Source: Halotia branconii CENA392
Lineage (GTDB): Bacteria > Cyanobacteriota > Cyanobacteriia > Cyanobacteriales > Nostocaceae
Assembly: GCF_029953635.1 (NCBI RefSeq)
Contig: NZ_CP124543.1
Location: forward strand, 5,435,455 to 5,499,454
DNA: 64,000 nt
Reading direction: 5' to 3'
The notes beneath the pieces are model-generated. The model saw only the letters and a program-made list of their open reading frames with translations, was not told the DNA's origin and ran no database searches. The stretch's first letter is position 1; each line of letters begins with the position of its first letter. Shown here one piece after another: positions 7,646-16,314 of this stretch. A program made the position numbers and the translations under genes.

Positions 7646-7672
7646 CCTGGGGTTCAAATCCCAGCGAAGCCA
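7646..7672 (+). other. tRNA T-arm-like fragment, candidate attachment site
   Basis: Contains GGTTCAAATCC, the T-loop consensus, in a stem CTGGG/CCCAG followed by CGAAGCC, which would be the 3' acceptor strand. The matching 5' acceptor (GGCTTCG), D-arm and anticodon arm are not found within 80 bp upstream, and the loop carries one extra G, so this is not a complete tRNA gene. Tyrosine recombinases often integrate into the 3' ends of tRNA genes and leave such a fragment at one end. Placed between the last element gene and dnaK, it is a reasonable att remnant. Confidence 0.4.
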
Positions 7673-7784
7673 AACCAAAGGTTATTCATGCTGAACTGAC
7701 GACTTTTTCAACCAGTTGGTTCAAAAATTAGTCCTTTATAATCCCATTCATTCATTTAGTAGTTATACGGAGCCAGCACTTAAA

Positions 7785-9692
7785 ATGGCAAAAGTAGTTG
7801 GAATTGACTTAGGTACAACGAACTCCTGCGTAGCAGTTATGGAAGGTGGTAAACCCACGGTTATTGCTAACGCAGAAGGTTTTCGGACAACACCATCTGT
7901 GGTTGCATTCGCCAAAAATGGCGACAACTTAGTTGGTCAAATCGCCAAGCGCCAAGCGGTGATGAACCCTGAAAATACGTTTTACTCTGTCAAACGCTTT
8001 ATTGGTCGCCGCTACGACGAAGTTGGTAACGAGTCTACAGAAGTTTCCTACAAAGTCCTCAGCAGTAACGGTAATGTCAAGCTAGATTGTCCCATAGCTG
8101 GTAAACCGTTTGCACCTGAAGAAATTTCTGCAAAAGTCCTCCGCAAATTAGTTGAAGACGCAAGCAAATACCTTGGTGAAACTGTAACTCAAGCAGTAAT
8201 TACAGTTCCGGCATATTTCAACGACTCTCAGCGCCAAGCAACAAAAGACGCTGGTAAGATTGCAGGTATTGAAGTTCTGCGGATTATCAACGAGCCGACT
8301 GCTGCTTCTTTGGCTTACGGCTTTGATAAAAAGAGTAACGAAACCATCCTTGTATTTGACTTGGGTGGCGGTACTTTCGACGTATCAGTCTTAGAAGTCG
8401 GTGACGGAGTATTTGAAGTACTAGCGACATCTGGTGATACCCACTTGGGCGGTGACGACTTCGATAAAAAAATAGTTGACTTTTTAGCAGAAAAGTTTAA
8501 AAAAGACGAAGGTATTGAACTACGCAAAGACAGACAAGCCTTACAACGTCTGACTGAAGCCGCAGAAAAAGCAAAAATTGAGCTTTCTAGCGTTACCCAA
8601 GCGGAAATCAACCTGCCGTTTATCACTGCTACCCAGGATGGCCCTAAGCACCTGGATACGACCTTAACTCGCGCCAAGTTTGAAGAACTTTGCTCTGACT
8701 TAATTGACCGTTGCCGCATCCCCGTGGAAAATGCCCTCCGGGATGCCAAATTAAGCAAAGGCGATATTGACGAAGTAGTACTAGTTGGTGGTTCTACCCG
8801 TATTCCCGCAGTACAACAAGTTGTCAAACAGGTATTAGGTAAAGACCCCAACCAAAGCGTTAACCCTGATGAAGTTGTGGCAGTTGGTGCAGCCATTCAA
8901 GCGGGTGTACTAGCAGGTGATGTCACAGGTATTCTCTTATTAGACGTAACTCCACTTTCCTTGGGTGTAGAAACCTTAGGCGGTGTGATGACCAAAATTA
9001 TTCCCCGCAACACGACAATTCCTACCAAGAAATCGGAAGTATTTTCGACTGCGGTAGATGGTCAAAGCAACGTAGAAATTCATGTGCTTCAAGGTGAACG
9101 CGAATTTGGCAACGACAATAAGAGTTTAGGAACCTTCCGCCTAGACGGCATTCCTCCAGCACCACGCGGTGTACCTCAAATTGAAGTTACCTTTGATATT
9201 GATGCCAATGGTATCCTCAATGTCACCGCTAAGGATAAAGGTACTGGTAAAGAACAGTCCATCAGTATTACTGGCGCTTCCACCTTGGATAAATCCGACG
9301 TTGACCGGATGGTTCGAGAAGCAGAACAAAATGCTTCTACTGATAAAGAACGACGTGAAAAAATTGAACGCAAGAACCAAGCAGAAACCTTGGCATACCA
9401 AGCCGAGAAACAGCTACAAGAATTGGGAGATAAAGTTCCCGAAGCTGATAAGACTAAGGTCGATGGCTTGGTGGCAGAACTGAAGGATGCAATTGCCAAA
9501 GAAGATGATGAGCAGATTAAGAAACTGTCTCCAGAACTACAACAAGCATTATTTGCTATTGGTAGCAATATCTATCAACAAGCTGGTGGTGATGCTGCTG
9601 CTGGTGCTGGCCCAGATTCTCAAGATAGCGGTTCTACATCCTCTAGCAGTGGTGATGATGTAATTGACGCTGATTTTACTGAAAGCAAGTAA
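7785..9692 (+). CDS. dnaK: Molecular chaperone DnaK (Hsp70), DnaK2-like
   Basis: ATP-dependent Hsp70 chaperone of the cytosol, 635 aa, working with DnaJ and GrpE in protein folding. The start is set at ATG 7785 because MAKVVGIDLGTTNSC is the conserved Hsp70 N-terminus; an upstream TTG frame would add 23 unrelated residues. Phosphate-binding motifs are present (GIDLGTTNS, LVFDLGGGTFDVSVL), as are the hinge VLVGGSTRIPAVQ, the linker LLLDVTPLSLGVET, a substrate-binding beta domain and a helical lid. The C-terminus is the Gly/Ser-rich tail ending DDVIDADFTESK. The length is normal. Cyanobacteria carry several dnaK genes; the close similarity to the essential type (DnaK2) is my recollection of the family. 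A hairpin terminator follows at 9739-9773. Confidence 0.97.
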   Translation: MAKVVGIDLGTTNSCVAVMEGGKPTVIANAEGFRTTPSVVAFAKNGDNLVGQIAKRQAVMNPENTFYSVKRFIGRRYDEVGNESTEVSYKVLSSNGNVKLDCPIAGKPFAPEEISAKVLRKLVEDASKYLGETVTQAVITVPAYFNDSQRQATKDAGKIAGIEVLRIINEPTAASLAYGFDKKSNETILVFDLGGGTFDVSVLEVGDGVFEVLATSGDTHLGGDDFDKKIVDFLAEKFKKDEGIELRKDRQALQRLTEAAEKAKIELSSVTQAEINLPFITATQDGPKHLDTTLTRAKFEELCSDLIDRCRIPVENALRDAKLSKGDIDEVVLVGGSTRIPAVQQVVKQVLGKDPNQSVNPDEVVAVGAAIQAGVLAGDVTGILLLDVTPLSLGVETLGGVMTKIIPRNTTIPTKKSEVFSTAVDGQSNVEIHVLQGEREFGNDNKSLGTFRLDGIPPAPRGVPQIEVTFDIDANGILNVTAKDKGTGKEQSISITGASTLDKSDVDRMVREAEQNASTDKERREKIERKNQAETLAYQAEKQLQELGDKVPEADKTKVDGLVAELKDAIAKEDDEQIKKLSPELQQALFAIGSNIYQQAGGDAAAGAGPDSQDSGSTSSSSGDDVIDADFTESK

Positions 9693-10064
9693 TTTATTAT
9701 TCTGTAGGGAATATTACCTTTTCCCTAACTTAATATTACCCATCCAGGTCAATACTTGGATGGGAATTTTTTTATTGAAAGCGCCAAGAAACTCCATCGC
9801 TTCATAGGCGGTTAAAACAGTGATAACTGATAACTGATAGCTTCTTCCCCATACCCCATGCCCTTGTGGACAAAGTTTTTGATTTGACTGCCAATTAGGA
9901 ACACAGCATTGCTTTACTTCTTATAAAATCAATAGAGGCGATGTTTAACGACAAGAAACAAAGCTTCTACAATTCCCCAAAATCTATCAAGGGAAGCAGT
10001 GCAGGTATGGTGTAGAGGACTTTTCTCATGGTTTAGGTATAATGTCCGACTATCTTTGAATCTT
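9693..10064. other. Intergenic region dnaK to GHL10 gene
   Basis: Holds the dnaK terminator, a short heptamer-type run around 9818-9842 (repeated ACTGATA units), and an ATACCCCATGCCC stretch of the GGGGCATGGGG type found elsewhere in the window. No gene or recognised RNA is seen in the remainder. The promoter of the following gene is not evident. Confidence 0.5.
9739..9773 (+). terminator. Rho-independent terminator after dnaK
   Basis: Eight-base-pair stem CCCATCCA (9739-9746) with TGGATGGG (9757-9764), a 10-base loop, then AATTTTTTT. It lies 47 bp after the dnaK stop codon. Confidence 0.85.
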
Positions 10065-11654
10065 GTGAACATCAAAACAATTCTTCTTAGTGTATTCTTA
10101 CTTGCGACTAATGCTTCTGTCCAAGCTGTATATCCCCCATCTCACTCAGCAAATATTATCCCTCCATCGCCAAAAAGAGAATTTAGAGGTGCTTGGATTG
10201 CCAGTGTCGCCAACATCGATTGGCCTTCCCGACCCAATTCAACTACTGAGCAACAACAGGCAGAATTAATTAAAATATTTGACGAGGCAGTCAAATTAAA
10301 GCTCAACGCCGTAATTCTCCAAGTACGTCCTGCTTGTGACGCGCTTTACCCGTCACCCTACGAACCTTGGTCGGAATACTTAACTGGCAAAATGGGTCAA
10401 GCACCACAACCTTATTATGATCCTTTAGCTTTTGCCGTTAAAGAAGCACATCAACGAGGTTTAGAATTACACGCTTGGTTTAATCCCTATCGCGCTCATC
10501 ATTCCTCAGCAAAATCATTCATTTCCCCAAACCACATTAGTAAGACTCATCCAGAATTAGTTAGAAAATATGGCAAGTATCTCTGGTTAGACCCTGGAGA
10601 AAAAGCAGTTCAAGAATACTCGCTCAAAGTCATTATGGATGTTGTCAGTCGATATGATATTGATGGGGTGCATATTGACGACTACTTTTATCCTTATCCA
10701 GAACGAAATCAGCAACATCATTTAATTGATTTTCCCGATGAACCCAGCTGGCAAGCATATCTGCATTCAGGAGGAAAACAAAGCCGTGATGATTGGCGGC
10801 GAGAAAATATCAACACATTTATTCAGCGTTTGTACCAGACTATTAAAGCCTCTAAGCCTTGGGTAAAAGTTGGAATTAGTCCCTTTGGAGTTTGGCAGCC
10901 TGGTTATCCCCAACAAGTTGTTAGTCGCAGTAATTCACATGCTTTTAACGCTTACAGACAGATATATGCTGATTCCCGCAAATGGTTACAAAACGGCTGG
11001 TTAGACTACCTAGCTCCCCAACTATATTGGAAAATCGAGCAAACCGAACAAAGTTATCCTGTCCTGTTGAAATGGTGGTTAGAACAAAATACCCAAGGTA
11101 GACATATTTGGCCAGGAATGTTTACCAGTCGTGTCGCTGATCATAGTTCTAAAGCTTGGTCTGCTAATGAAATTGTCTATCAAATTAAAACTACACGAGG
11201 CTATTTGGGGGCGAGTGGCAATGTTCACTATAGTATGAAACCCTTAATGCAAAATCGTGGCGGCATTTCTGACTTATTGACAAAAGATGCTTACCTAACT
11301 CCCGCTTTAGTGCCAGCTTCGCCGTGGTTAGATAAAACTCCACCCGGTAAACCCGATTTAAGTATTCAAAAAGATGCAACTGGAAATACAATTCGACTCA
11401 ATTGGAAACCCACAGGTAAAGAAATAGTATCGTCTTGGGTTGTGCAGACCAAAATAGGAAATGAATGGACAACGAATATTTTACCTGTGGGACAAACTTC
11501 GTCGGTGTTATCTAACACTCAGGTTGAGGATGTGGCTGTTTCTGCTGTAACTCGCTATGGCATTCAAGGCACAAGTGCTGTTGTAGAAGTGCAAAAGAAT
11601 TATGTCAAAAAAGCTGATGAAAACACTCGTGTAGGAGTATTAAAGGCTCGTTAA
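10065..11654 (+). CDS. GHL10-family (DUF187/YngK-like) exported glycosidase-like protein
   Basis: Predicted extracytoplasmic glycoside-hydrolase-like protein with a TIM-barrel GHL10 domain. From GTG at 10065 the protein starts NIKTILLSVFLLATNASVQA, a typical signal peptide; an in-frame GTG at 9999 would add 22 residues before it. Family signatures follow in order: REFRGAWIASVANIDWPS, LNAVILQVRPACDALYPS, GLELHAWFNPYRAH, YDIDGVHIDDYFYPYP (likely catalytic acids) and VGISPFGVW. After about residue 410 a Fn3-like C-terminal module (TPPGKPDLSIQ, LNWKP) follows. GHL10 proteins include DigH, which cleaves denuded peptidoglycan glycan strands, so a cell-wall role is likely. The last codons and the stop lie inside the first unit of the 21-bp repeat array that follows, so the extreme C-terminus may have been altered by repeat growth. 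Confidence 0.88.
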   Translation: MNIKTILLSVFLLATNASVQAVYPPSHSANIIPPSPKREFRGAWIASVANIDWPSRPNSTTEQQQAELIKIFDEAVKLKLNAVILQVRPACDALYPSPYEPWSEYLTGKMGQAPQPYYDPLAFAVKEAHQRGLELHAWFNPYRAHHSSAKSFISPNHISKTHPELVRKYGKYLWLDPGEKAVQEYSLKVIMDVVSRYDIDGVHIDDYFYPYPERNQQHHLIDFPDEPSWQAYLHSGGKQSRDDWRRENINTFIQRLYQTIKASKPWVKVGISPFGVWQPGYPQQVVSRSNSHAFNAYRQIYADSRKWLQNGWLDYLAPQLYWKIEQTEQSYPVLLKWWLEQNTQGRHIWPGMFTSRVADHSSKAWSANEIVYQIKTTRGYLGASGNVHYSMKPLMQNRGGISDLLTKDAYLTPALVPASPWLDKTPPGKPDLSIQKDATGNTIRLNWKPTGKEIVSSWVVQTKIGNEWTTNILPVGQTSSVLSNTQVEDVAVSAVTRYGIQGTSAVVEVQKNYVKKADENTRVGVLKAR

Positions 11655-11896
11655 TCGAGTTCAAAGCCTCATTAACGGAGTTCGGAAGCTCATTAATCGA
11701 GTTTAAAGCCTTATTAACGGAGTTGGGAAGCTCGTTAATCGAGTTCAAAGCCTCATTAACGGAGTTGGGAAGCTCATTAATCGAGTTCAAAGCCTCATTA
11801 ACGGAGTTGGGAAGCTCATTAATCGAGTTCAAAGCCTCATTAACGGAGTTGGGAAGCTCATTAATCGAGTTCAAAGCCTCATTAACGGAGTTGGGA
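11645..11896. repeat. Tandem repeat: six 42-bp units, each two related 21-mers
   Basis: 252 bp made of six 42-bp units, each a pair of similar 21-base subunits (CATTAATCGAGTTCAAAGC and CATTAACGGAGTTGGGAAGC cores). The last units are identical and the first ones have scattered changes. The array starts inside the last codons of the glycosidase gene and provides its TAA. Because 42 and 21 are multiples of three, it is open on both strands over its whole length, giving 14-residue repeats, but there is no sign that either is translated. Confidence 0.95.
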
Positions 11897-12334
11897 AGCT
11901 CAACTCTTCAAAATTTTGCTGCTTGGGTTTATAGTATGCCCTTTAGTGTTGAGAAAATAAGGACTAAAGTCCTTACCCTTTGGGTGACGCTCCTGCGTCG
12001 CTCTAAGCGAAGCTATGCCGCAGGCTTTACGCTGCGCTAACGTTATACCATTTCACGAAATTATTGATACAAATTACTTTTCTTACTCCCCCTGCCTCCT
12101 CTGCTTCCCCTGCTTCCCCTGCTTGCCCAAATGTATCAACTTTAAAGTGAAACGGTATTAGTCGCTCATGGGGGAAACCACGCCAGTTCCTACAAGTCGG
12201 GAAACCCGCCCAACGCACTGCTTCACCGCGCTAACTCACTACGAACTTAAGTTCAAAATTATTATTTAGCTCAAAAGGACGCTACGGTTCTAAACTAGTT
12301 AATTATTGATCTTACTGCTTTCAAAATACTGTCC
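11897..12334. other. Intergenic region with stacked repeats before hisD
   Basis: After the 42-bp array come a GCGAAGCTATGCCGCAGGC-type dispersed segment (about 11995-12042, related to 54450-54495), the family A element, and a segment ACAAGTCGGGAAACCCGCCC (12191-12210) that recurs inverted near 49990-50015. No gene is seen. The last 110 bp before hisD are AT-rich and probably hold its promoter. Confidence 0.55.
12045..12158. mobile_element. Family A miniature inverted-repeat element, copy 1
   Basis: 114 bp with terminal inverted repeats ATACCATTTCAC and GTGAAACGGTAT (12 bp, one mismatch). A second conserved TTGATACA lies 7 bases further in from each end. The centre is a pyrimidine-rich run of CCTGCTTCCC units. 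If the ends are drawn at TACC/GGTA it is flanked by TTA on both sides. The same element occurs at 40355-40468 and, inverted and longer, at 58912-59075. It carries no coding capacity. Confidence 0.85.
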
Positions 12335-13615
12335 ATGCAACTCCTGAAAACAATCGACAAAGATTTTGAGATTAGATTCAAAAACCTTGTGAGCGATCGC
12401 CGGGAAGCTACAGTTGATGTTAGTGGAACAGTACGAGATATTCTCGCTGATGTAAAAATACGAAAAGACGCAGCAGTTAAGGACTATACTAGCCGTTTTG
12501 ATCGTTACGATCTCCAGTCTTTGCGTTTAAGCGAAAGCTTAATTGCCAAACACGCAGCCCAATGTCCAACCGATGTCAAAGCTGCCCTAGAACTAGCAGC
12601 CGAAAGAATTGGGGCTTTTCACAACAAACAATTACCCCAAGATATTGGCTATACCGATGCAGTGGGCGTAAAACTTGGTTTAAACTGGGTAGCCTTATCG
12701 CAAGTGGGAATTTACGTTCCAGGAGGACGGGCTAGCTATCCTAGTTCTGTGCTGATGAATGCCCTCCCTGCTAAAATTGCCGGGGTGGAAAGAATTGTGA
12801 TGACAGTACCCACACCCCGCGGCGAAATTAATCCGGCAGTATTGGCAGCTGCCCAAATTGCTGGTGTTACAGAAATATATAGCATTGGTGGAGCGCAAGC
12901 GATCGCGGCTTTGGCTTATGGTACAGAAAGTATCACCCCTGTAGATAAAATTGTCGGCCCTGGTAATGCCTATGTTGCCGAAGCTAAACGTCAAGTATTT
13001 GGCACTGTTGGCATTGATAGCATCGCCGGGCCTTCCGAAATTCTGGTGGTAGCCGATAACCAAAACAATCCAGATTGGATTGCTTGGGATTTACTATCCC
13101 AAGCAGAACACGATCCTAGCGCCCAGTCAATTCTAATTACTGATTCTGAAACCTTTGCTCAACAAGTAATCGCAGCCATTGAGCAAATTCTCACAACTCT
13201 ACCTACCAAAGAAGTTGCTAGTGCTAGTTGGCAAAAGCATGGCGCGGTAATTATTGTTAATGATTTAGCTCAAAGTATCCCACTGCTTAATCAATTGGCT
13301 CCAGAACATCTAGAATTGTGTATAAATAATCCGCAATTGTTGGCCAGTCAAATTAAGTGTGCTGGTAGCGTATTTTTAGGACGCTATACCCCAGAAGCAA
13401 TTGGTGATTATTTAGGAGGGCCTAACCATGTACTACCCACTGCCCGTTCTGCCCGCTTTGCTTCTGGCTTGAGTGTCTACGATTTTCTCAAGCGAATTAC
13501 TTATTTGGAATGCAATCAACAAGCATTGCAGACAATAGGCCAAGCAGCCATCACTTTAGCCCAAGCAGAAGGTTTACCTGCTCATGCTGGCAGTGTATCT
13601 GTGCGTCTGCCTTGA
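12335..13615 (+). CDS. hisD: Histidinol dehydrogenase
   Basis: Catalyses the last two steps of histidine synthesis, L-histidinol to L-histidine with two NAD. 426 aa, a normal length. Signatures seen include VGIYVPGGRASYPSSVLMNA, EIYSIGGAQAIAALAYGT, DKIVGPGNAYVAEAKR, SIAGPSEILVVAD, the Zn/catalytic AEHDPSAQSILIT and the second LAPEHLELC, and C-terminal GSVFLGRYTPEAIGDYLGGPNHVLPT. Start at ATG 12335. The only other his gene in the window is hisA at 52 kb, consistent with the scattered his genes of cyanobacteria. A weak hairpin at 13633-13660 follows the stop. Confidence 0.97.
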   Translation: MQLLKTIDKDFEIRFKNLVSDRREATVDVSGTVRDILADVKIRKDAAVKDYTSRFDRYDLQSLRLSESLIAKHAAQCPTDVKAALELAAERIGAFHNKQLPQDIGYTDAVGVKLGLNWVALSQVGIYVPGGRASYPSSVLMNALPAKIAGVERIVMTVPTPRGEINPAVLAAAQIAGVTEIYSIGGAQAIAALAYGTESITPVDKIVGPGNAYVAEAKRQVFGTVGIDSIAGPSEILVVADNQNNPDWIAWDLLSQAEHDPSAQSILITDSETFAQQVIAAIEQILTTLPTKEVASASWQKHGAVIIVNDLAQSIPLLNQLAPEHLELCINNPQLLASQIKCAGSVFLGRYTPEAIGDYLGGPNHVLPTARSARFASGLSVYDFLKRITYLECNQQALQTIGQAAITLAQAEGLPAHAGSVSVRLP

Positions 13616-13632
13616 GTTGCGAATGTACATTA

Positions 13633-13660
13633 CCCTCTCCTCATGGGATTGAGGAAAGGG
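13633..13660 (+). terminator. Weak hairpin after hisD
   Basis: CCCT-TCCTCA pairs with TGAGGA-AGGG around a 6-base loop with one C-A mismatch. There is no U-run after it, so termination is doubtful. Confidence 0.25.
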
Positions 13661-13725
13661 CAACATTAAATCTGGTAAGGATTCAGATTAAATTTCTGAC
13701 GCAGTAAGGAGTTTTCTCCATCTGT

Positions 13726-15018
13726 TTATTCAGATTGAATCGGGTTATCTTGCGGATTAACCAACCTCAGTAGCTTTTGCTTAATTTGAGAATCGTAGAC
13801 TTCCCATTTCATTTTTGCATAGGTAGGATTTTCGTTGCTGCCTGACAAGAAACCCATCGGAATTTCAAAACCTCCGGCGCTGGTACGTCCACCGCCAAAA
13901 AAGCGCCCGGTGCTATCTTGGCCAAAGGCTTCCTTAATGAACTCATCGGGGTCAAGGGTGAGTTTAGTAGTTCTTAAGGAGCCAATAACTACTTCTAGTT
14001 CATCATCTTCATCGTGAACAATACCGTAAACTACTGCGGTGTGGACGTTTTCTTCTGTAACTAGAAAGTCTGCTGCTTGGGGAATAGCGTCGCGGTCATC
14101 GTAGCGTAGATAACCAACCCCAGCAATAGAAAAGTTATTTTGCACAATACGATTTTTTAGCGATCGCTCGATTACATCCATCACCCGCTTAGAACGATTT
14201 GCCTGTAAAATCGCGTTTAGCAGTTGAGCATCATAAAATCGACTTAGATAAGCAGCAGCCATAAAGTCGTCTTCTTGCGCTTGCATCAGCCGATTAGTAT
14301 CTGATCGCAAGCCATGCATCAGTGCAGTAGCACATTTGACGTGTTGACCAATGCTACTATCTAAGGTTAATAAACCTGCTTGAAGATACTGGGTAAAAAT
14401 CGTTGCAGTTGCTCGTACATAAGGACGCACATCTACAAACTCTGATTTTAGTTCCGCCTGTAAACTGTGATGGTCAATAACTGCTATCAGGGGAATACCT
14501 GCTTGCTGCACCGATGCTAGTAGCTGACTTGTAGTTCCTTGGTTATCTATTAACACGAAACCTTGATAACATGACAAATCTTTGCTTTTTAAGCTTTGTA
14601 GTGTCCAGCGTTGAGCAGGTAAACCAGTCAGCTTGACCAAAGCGATATTTTCTTGGTGGCTTAAAGTCCCAGCGTAAATAATTTCACATTTAATATCGTA
14701 TTGCTGAGCAATTAACTGGTAAGTCCAAGCACAAGAAAGCGCGTCAGGATCAGGAAAATCTTGTAAAATTATCAACTGACGATCATGTTGATGGTTTAAA
14801 AAAGTCTTTTGTAGTTCTTCTGACTTCTGAAAAGCCAAGGAATTGCTACGCTGACCGATATAAACACTTGCTCCTTCGCCCGTAGATGACAAGGATGGTC
14901 TGGTGGATGGTGCTTCCACTGCTTCTTGATCTGTATCACCATCCTCAGGGTTAAGCTCTGTGGTCAATGACAAACGCTTAGACTGCTTAAGAGAAGAATT
15001 CAATTGCATGGGGAACAT
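13726..15018 (-). CDS. DHH-family phosphoesterase (NrnA/RecJ-like)
   Basis: Mn-dependent phosphoesterase of the DHH/DHHA1 superfamily, 430 aa; relatives degrade nanoRNA, pAp or cyclic dinucleotides. The first 75 residues are polar, Ser/Glu-rich and probably disordered. The DHH domain starts at about residue 80: LQDFPDPDALSCAW (metal-binding Asp), GFVLIDNQG, and the name-giving AVIDHHSL. Near the C-terminus FFGGGRTSAGGFEIP is the DHHA1 substrate-binding Gly-rich motif. An ATG at 15009 is an alternative start. It stands convergent to hisD with about 110 bp between stops. The substrate cannot be told from sequence; nanoRNase or c-di-AMP phosphodiesterase activity are both possible. Confidence 0.88.
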   Translation of the reverse strand: MFPMQLNSSLKQSKRLSLTTELNPEDGDTDQEAVEAPSTRPSLSSTGEGASVYIGQRSNSLAFQKSEELQKTFLNHQHDRQLIILQDFPDPDALSCAWTYQLIAQQYDIKCEIIYAGTLSHQENIALVKLTGLPAQRWTLQSLKSKDLSCYQGFVLIDNQGTTSQLLASVQQAGIPLIAVIDHHSLQAELKSEFVDVRPYVRATATIFTQYLQAGLLTLDSSIGQHVKCATALMHGLRSDTNRLMQAQEDDFMAAAYLSRFYDAQLLNAILQANRSKRVMDVIERSLKNRIVQNNFSIAGVGYLRYDDRDAIPQAADFLVTEENVHTAVVYGIVHDEDDELEVVIGSLRTTKLTLDPDEFIKEAFGQDSTGRFFGGGRTSAGGFEIPMGFLSGSNENPTYAKMKWEVYDSQIKQKLLRLVNPQDNPIQSE

Positions 15019-15816
15019 CTTTGATAAATGTGAAGCTCCATTGATTTGTTGAGAAATATTACAACCAGCATTTTACTGATTTAGCTACACACTCTGATCT
15101 TCGCAGAAATATAGAACTCTGTGGATACACATCTAGGTCTATATTTTTATCCAGAAAATTCTGTCAACAATTTGCCAAATTCCATCAGAATGTATACTAA
15201 GTGCTAAAAAAAAGACTATTGGTTCCTCGGACTCCATCTCAAGGGGATATAAATCTTTGTATTCTCTGTTGAAAATTAAACAAGGCTGTTATTCAAAGCT
15301 ATGGGTTCATATCAGACTGAACGAAATTGAAAGCTAAGGAAAATATAAGGTTTGTCGTTTGCTTAGTACTCTTAACCAAAGATACTTTTTTATAATCCCC
15401 AAATTTATCACATTGGGGCGTAATTTTAAATTCATACTCCACTTCATGCCTCAGTTGACAGATGTATGCGGTCAATCGTCTTTTATTTTGACGACTATGG
15501 ATAAATTTATAATTATTTATATCTTTAACTAAAAGGGTACTTTTTGCATCTACCTAAACAATTATGAACATTTAGAAGCAAATTTTAGGTTGCATCTAGT
15601 TTTTTACAAAATAGTGAGATATGATCAGAGGCTGTTGATTAGCTTAACAAGATGTTTGCATACTGCGATCGCAGCCAATGATTAATAAACTATATCAACA
15701 AACAGAAGATATCCTTTAGCCCAGACCAAAATAGACTGTTCACCTGAATATCACAATATGTCACCTAGTAATAGATAACTATTTAACTGGGCATTTTACA
15801 GTTGCTTTACTGAAGT
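15019..15816. other. 798-bp AT-rich gap
   Basis: No convincing reading frame. A small hairpin CCCCAA/TTGGGG at about 15397-15418 and one HIP1 site near 15666 are the only discrete features. A transcribed small RNA is possible near the hairpin but there is no recognisable promoter or U-run to support it. Confidence 0.4.
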
Positions 15817-16314
15817 TTAAAGGCCTATCACATATTTTTGCCACTCTGTGTGAAGTCCACTCTTAAGATGTTTGCTAACCTCGAAATAAAGGCTGCTGTA
15901 AGGTTGGCGAGGAGAGTGACGCAAAGGCATGTGTGCTTCGTGAGGTGTGCGATTGCCTTTTTTTACATTGCAACGGACACAAGCCGTAACAATATTCTCC
16001 CAGGTATCGCCGCCGCCCCGCGATCGCGGTATTACATGATCTAAAGTCAATTCATCCCCTGTATAACCACAATATTGACAACTATGACTGTCACGATGCA
16101 AGATATTTCGGCGAGTCAGAGGCATTTCTTTATAAGGTACACGAACATAGTGACGCAACCTAATAACAGTCGGCAATGGAAAATCTGCGTACAGAAATTT
16201 GCCATTGTGTTCTATACGTTCTGCCTTGCCTTTAATCAACAAAACCGCAGCGCGCCGCCAACTCGTGATATTGAGTGGTTCGTAAGAAGCGTTTAGGACT
16301 AAAACCTTCACCAT
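15817..16314 (-). CDS. HNH endonuclease-family protein
   Basis: 165-aa protein with a C-terminal HNH (beta-beta-alpha metal) nuclease domain: zinc-binding CQYCGY and CVRCNVKKG cysteine pairs flank the core LTLDHVIPRSRGGGDTWENIV, where His in DHV and Asn in WENIV are the expected active-site residues. The N-terminal 70 residues (VLVLNASYEPLNITSWRRA) form the conserved leader of the group found throughout cyanobacteria. It stands alone, with long AT-rich gaps on both sides. It may be a repair or housekeeping nuclease rather than a mobile endonuclease, because it occurs as a stable single gene in these genomes; that point is recollection, not visible here. Confidence 0.9.
   Translation of the reverse strand: MVKVLVLNASYEPLNITSWRRAAVLLIKGKAERIEHNGKFLYADFPLPTVIRLRHYVRVPYKEMPLTRRNILHRDSHSCQYCGYTGDELTLDHVIPRSRGGGDTWENIVTACVRCNVKKGNRTPHEAHMPLRHSPRQPYSSLYFEVSKHLKSGLHTEWQKYVIGL

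Larger units (their letters stand above)
1..7680. mobile_element. Integrated mobile element, right-hand part
   Basis: A block unlike the core genes beside it. It holds a minus-strand tyrosine recombinase with a coupled 50-aa gene, a divergent control region with palindromes, then a plus-strand run from 1122 to about 7414 in which most genes abut or overlap by 1 to 4 bases. It contains a collagen-like fibre protein and small membrane proteins. At 7646-7672 a tRNA T-arm-like sequence lies about 110 bp before dnaK, a plausible attachment-site remnant. The left end is outside the window. No terminase, portal, capsid, relaxase or lysin is recognisable, so prophage, satellite or another kind of integrative element cannot be told apart. 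That it is an element is inferred from the recombinase, gene packing and absence of core genes. Confidence 0.65.

Noticed and set aside
7600..7672. A complete tRNA gene ending at 7672
   Set aside because: Only the T-arm and a 3' acceptor-like end are convincing; the 5' acceptor, D-arm and anticodon arm do not fold, and the stretch from GGCTATC is only about 66 nt.
11605..12040. Reading frames through the 42-bp array on both strands (14-residue repeats)
   Set aside because: They are open because the unit is a multiple of three and contains no stop in those frames; there is no ribosome-binding site or non-repeat conserved part.
12947..13063. Antisense frames inside hisD, dnaK and the FG-GAP gene
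   Set aside because: All are shadows of strongly conserved coding sequence.
15397..15418. Small RNA around a CCCCAA/TTGGGG hairpin
   Set aside because: The stem is only 6 bp, and neither a promoter nor a proper U-run is visible.
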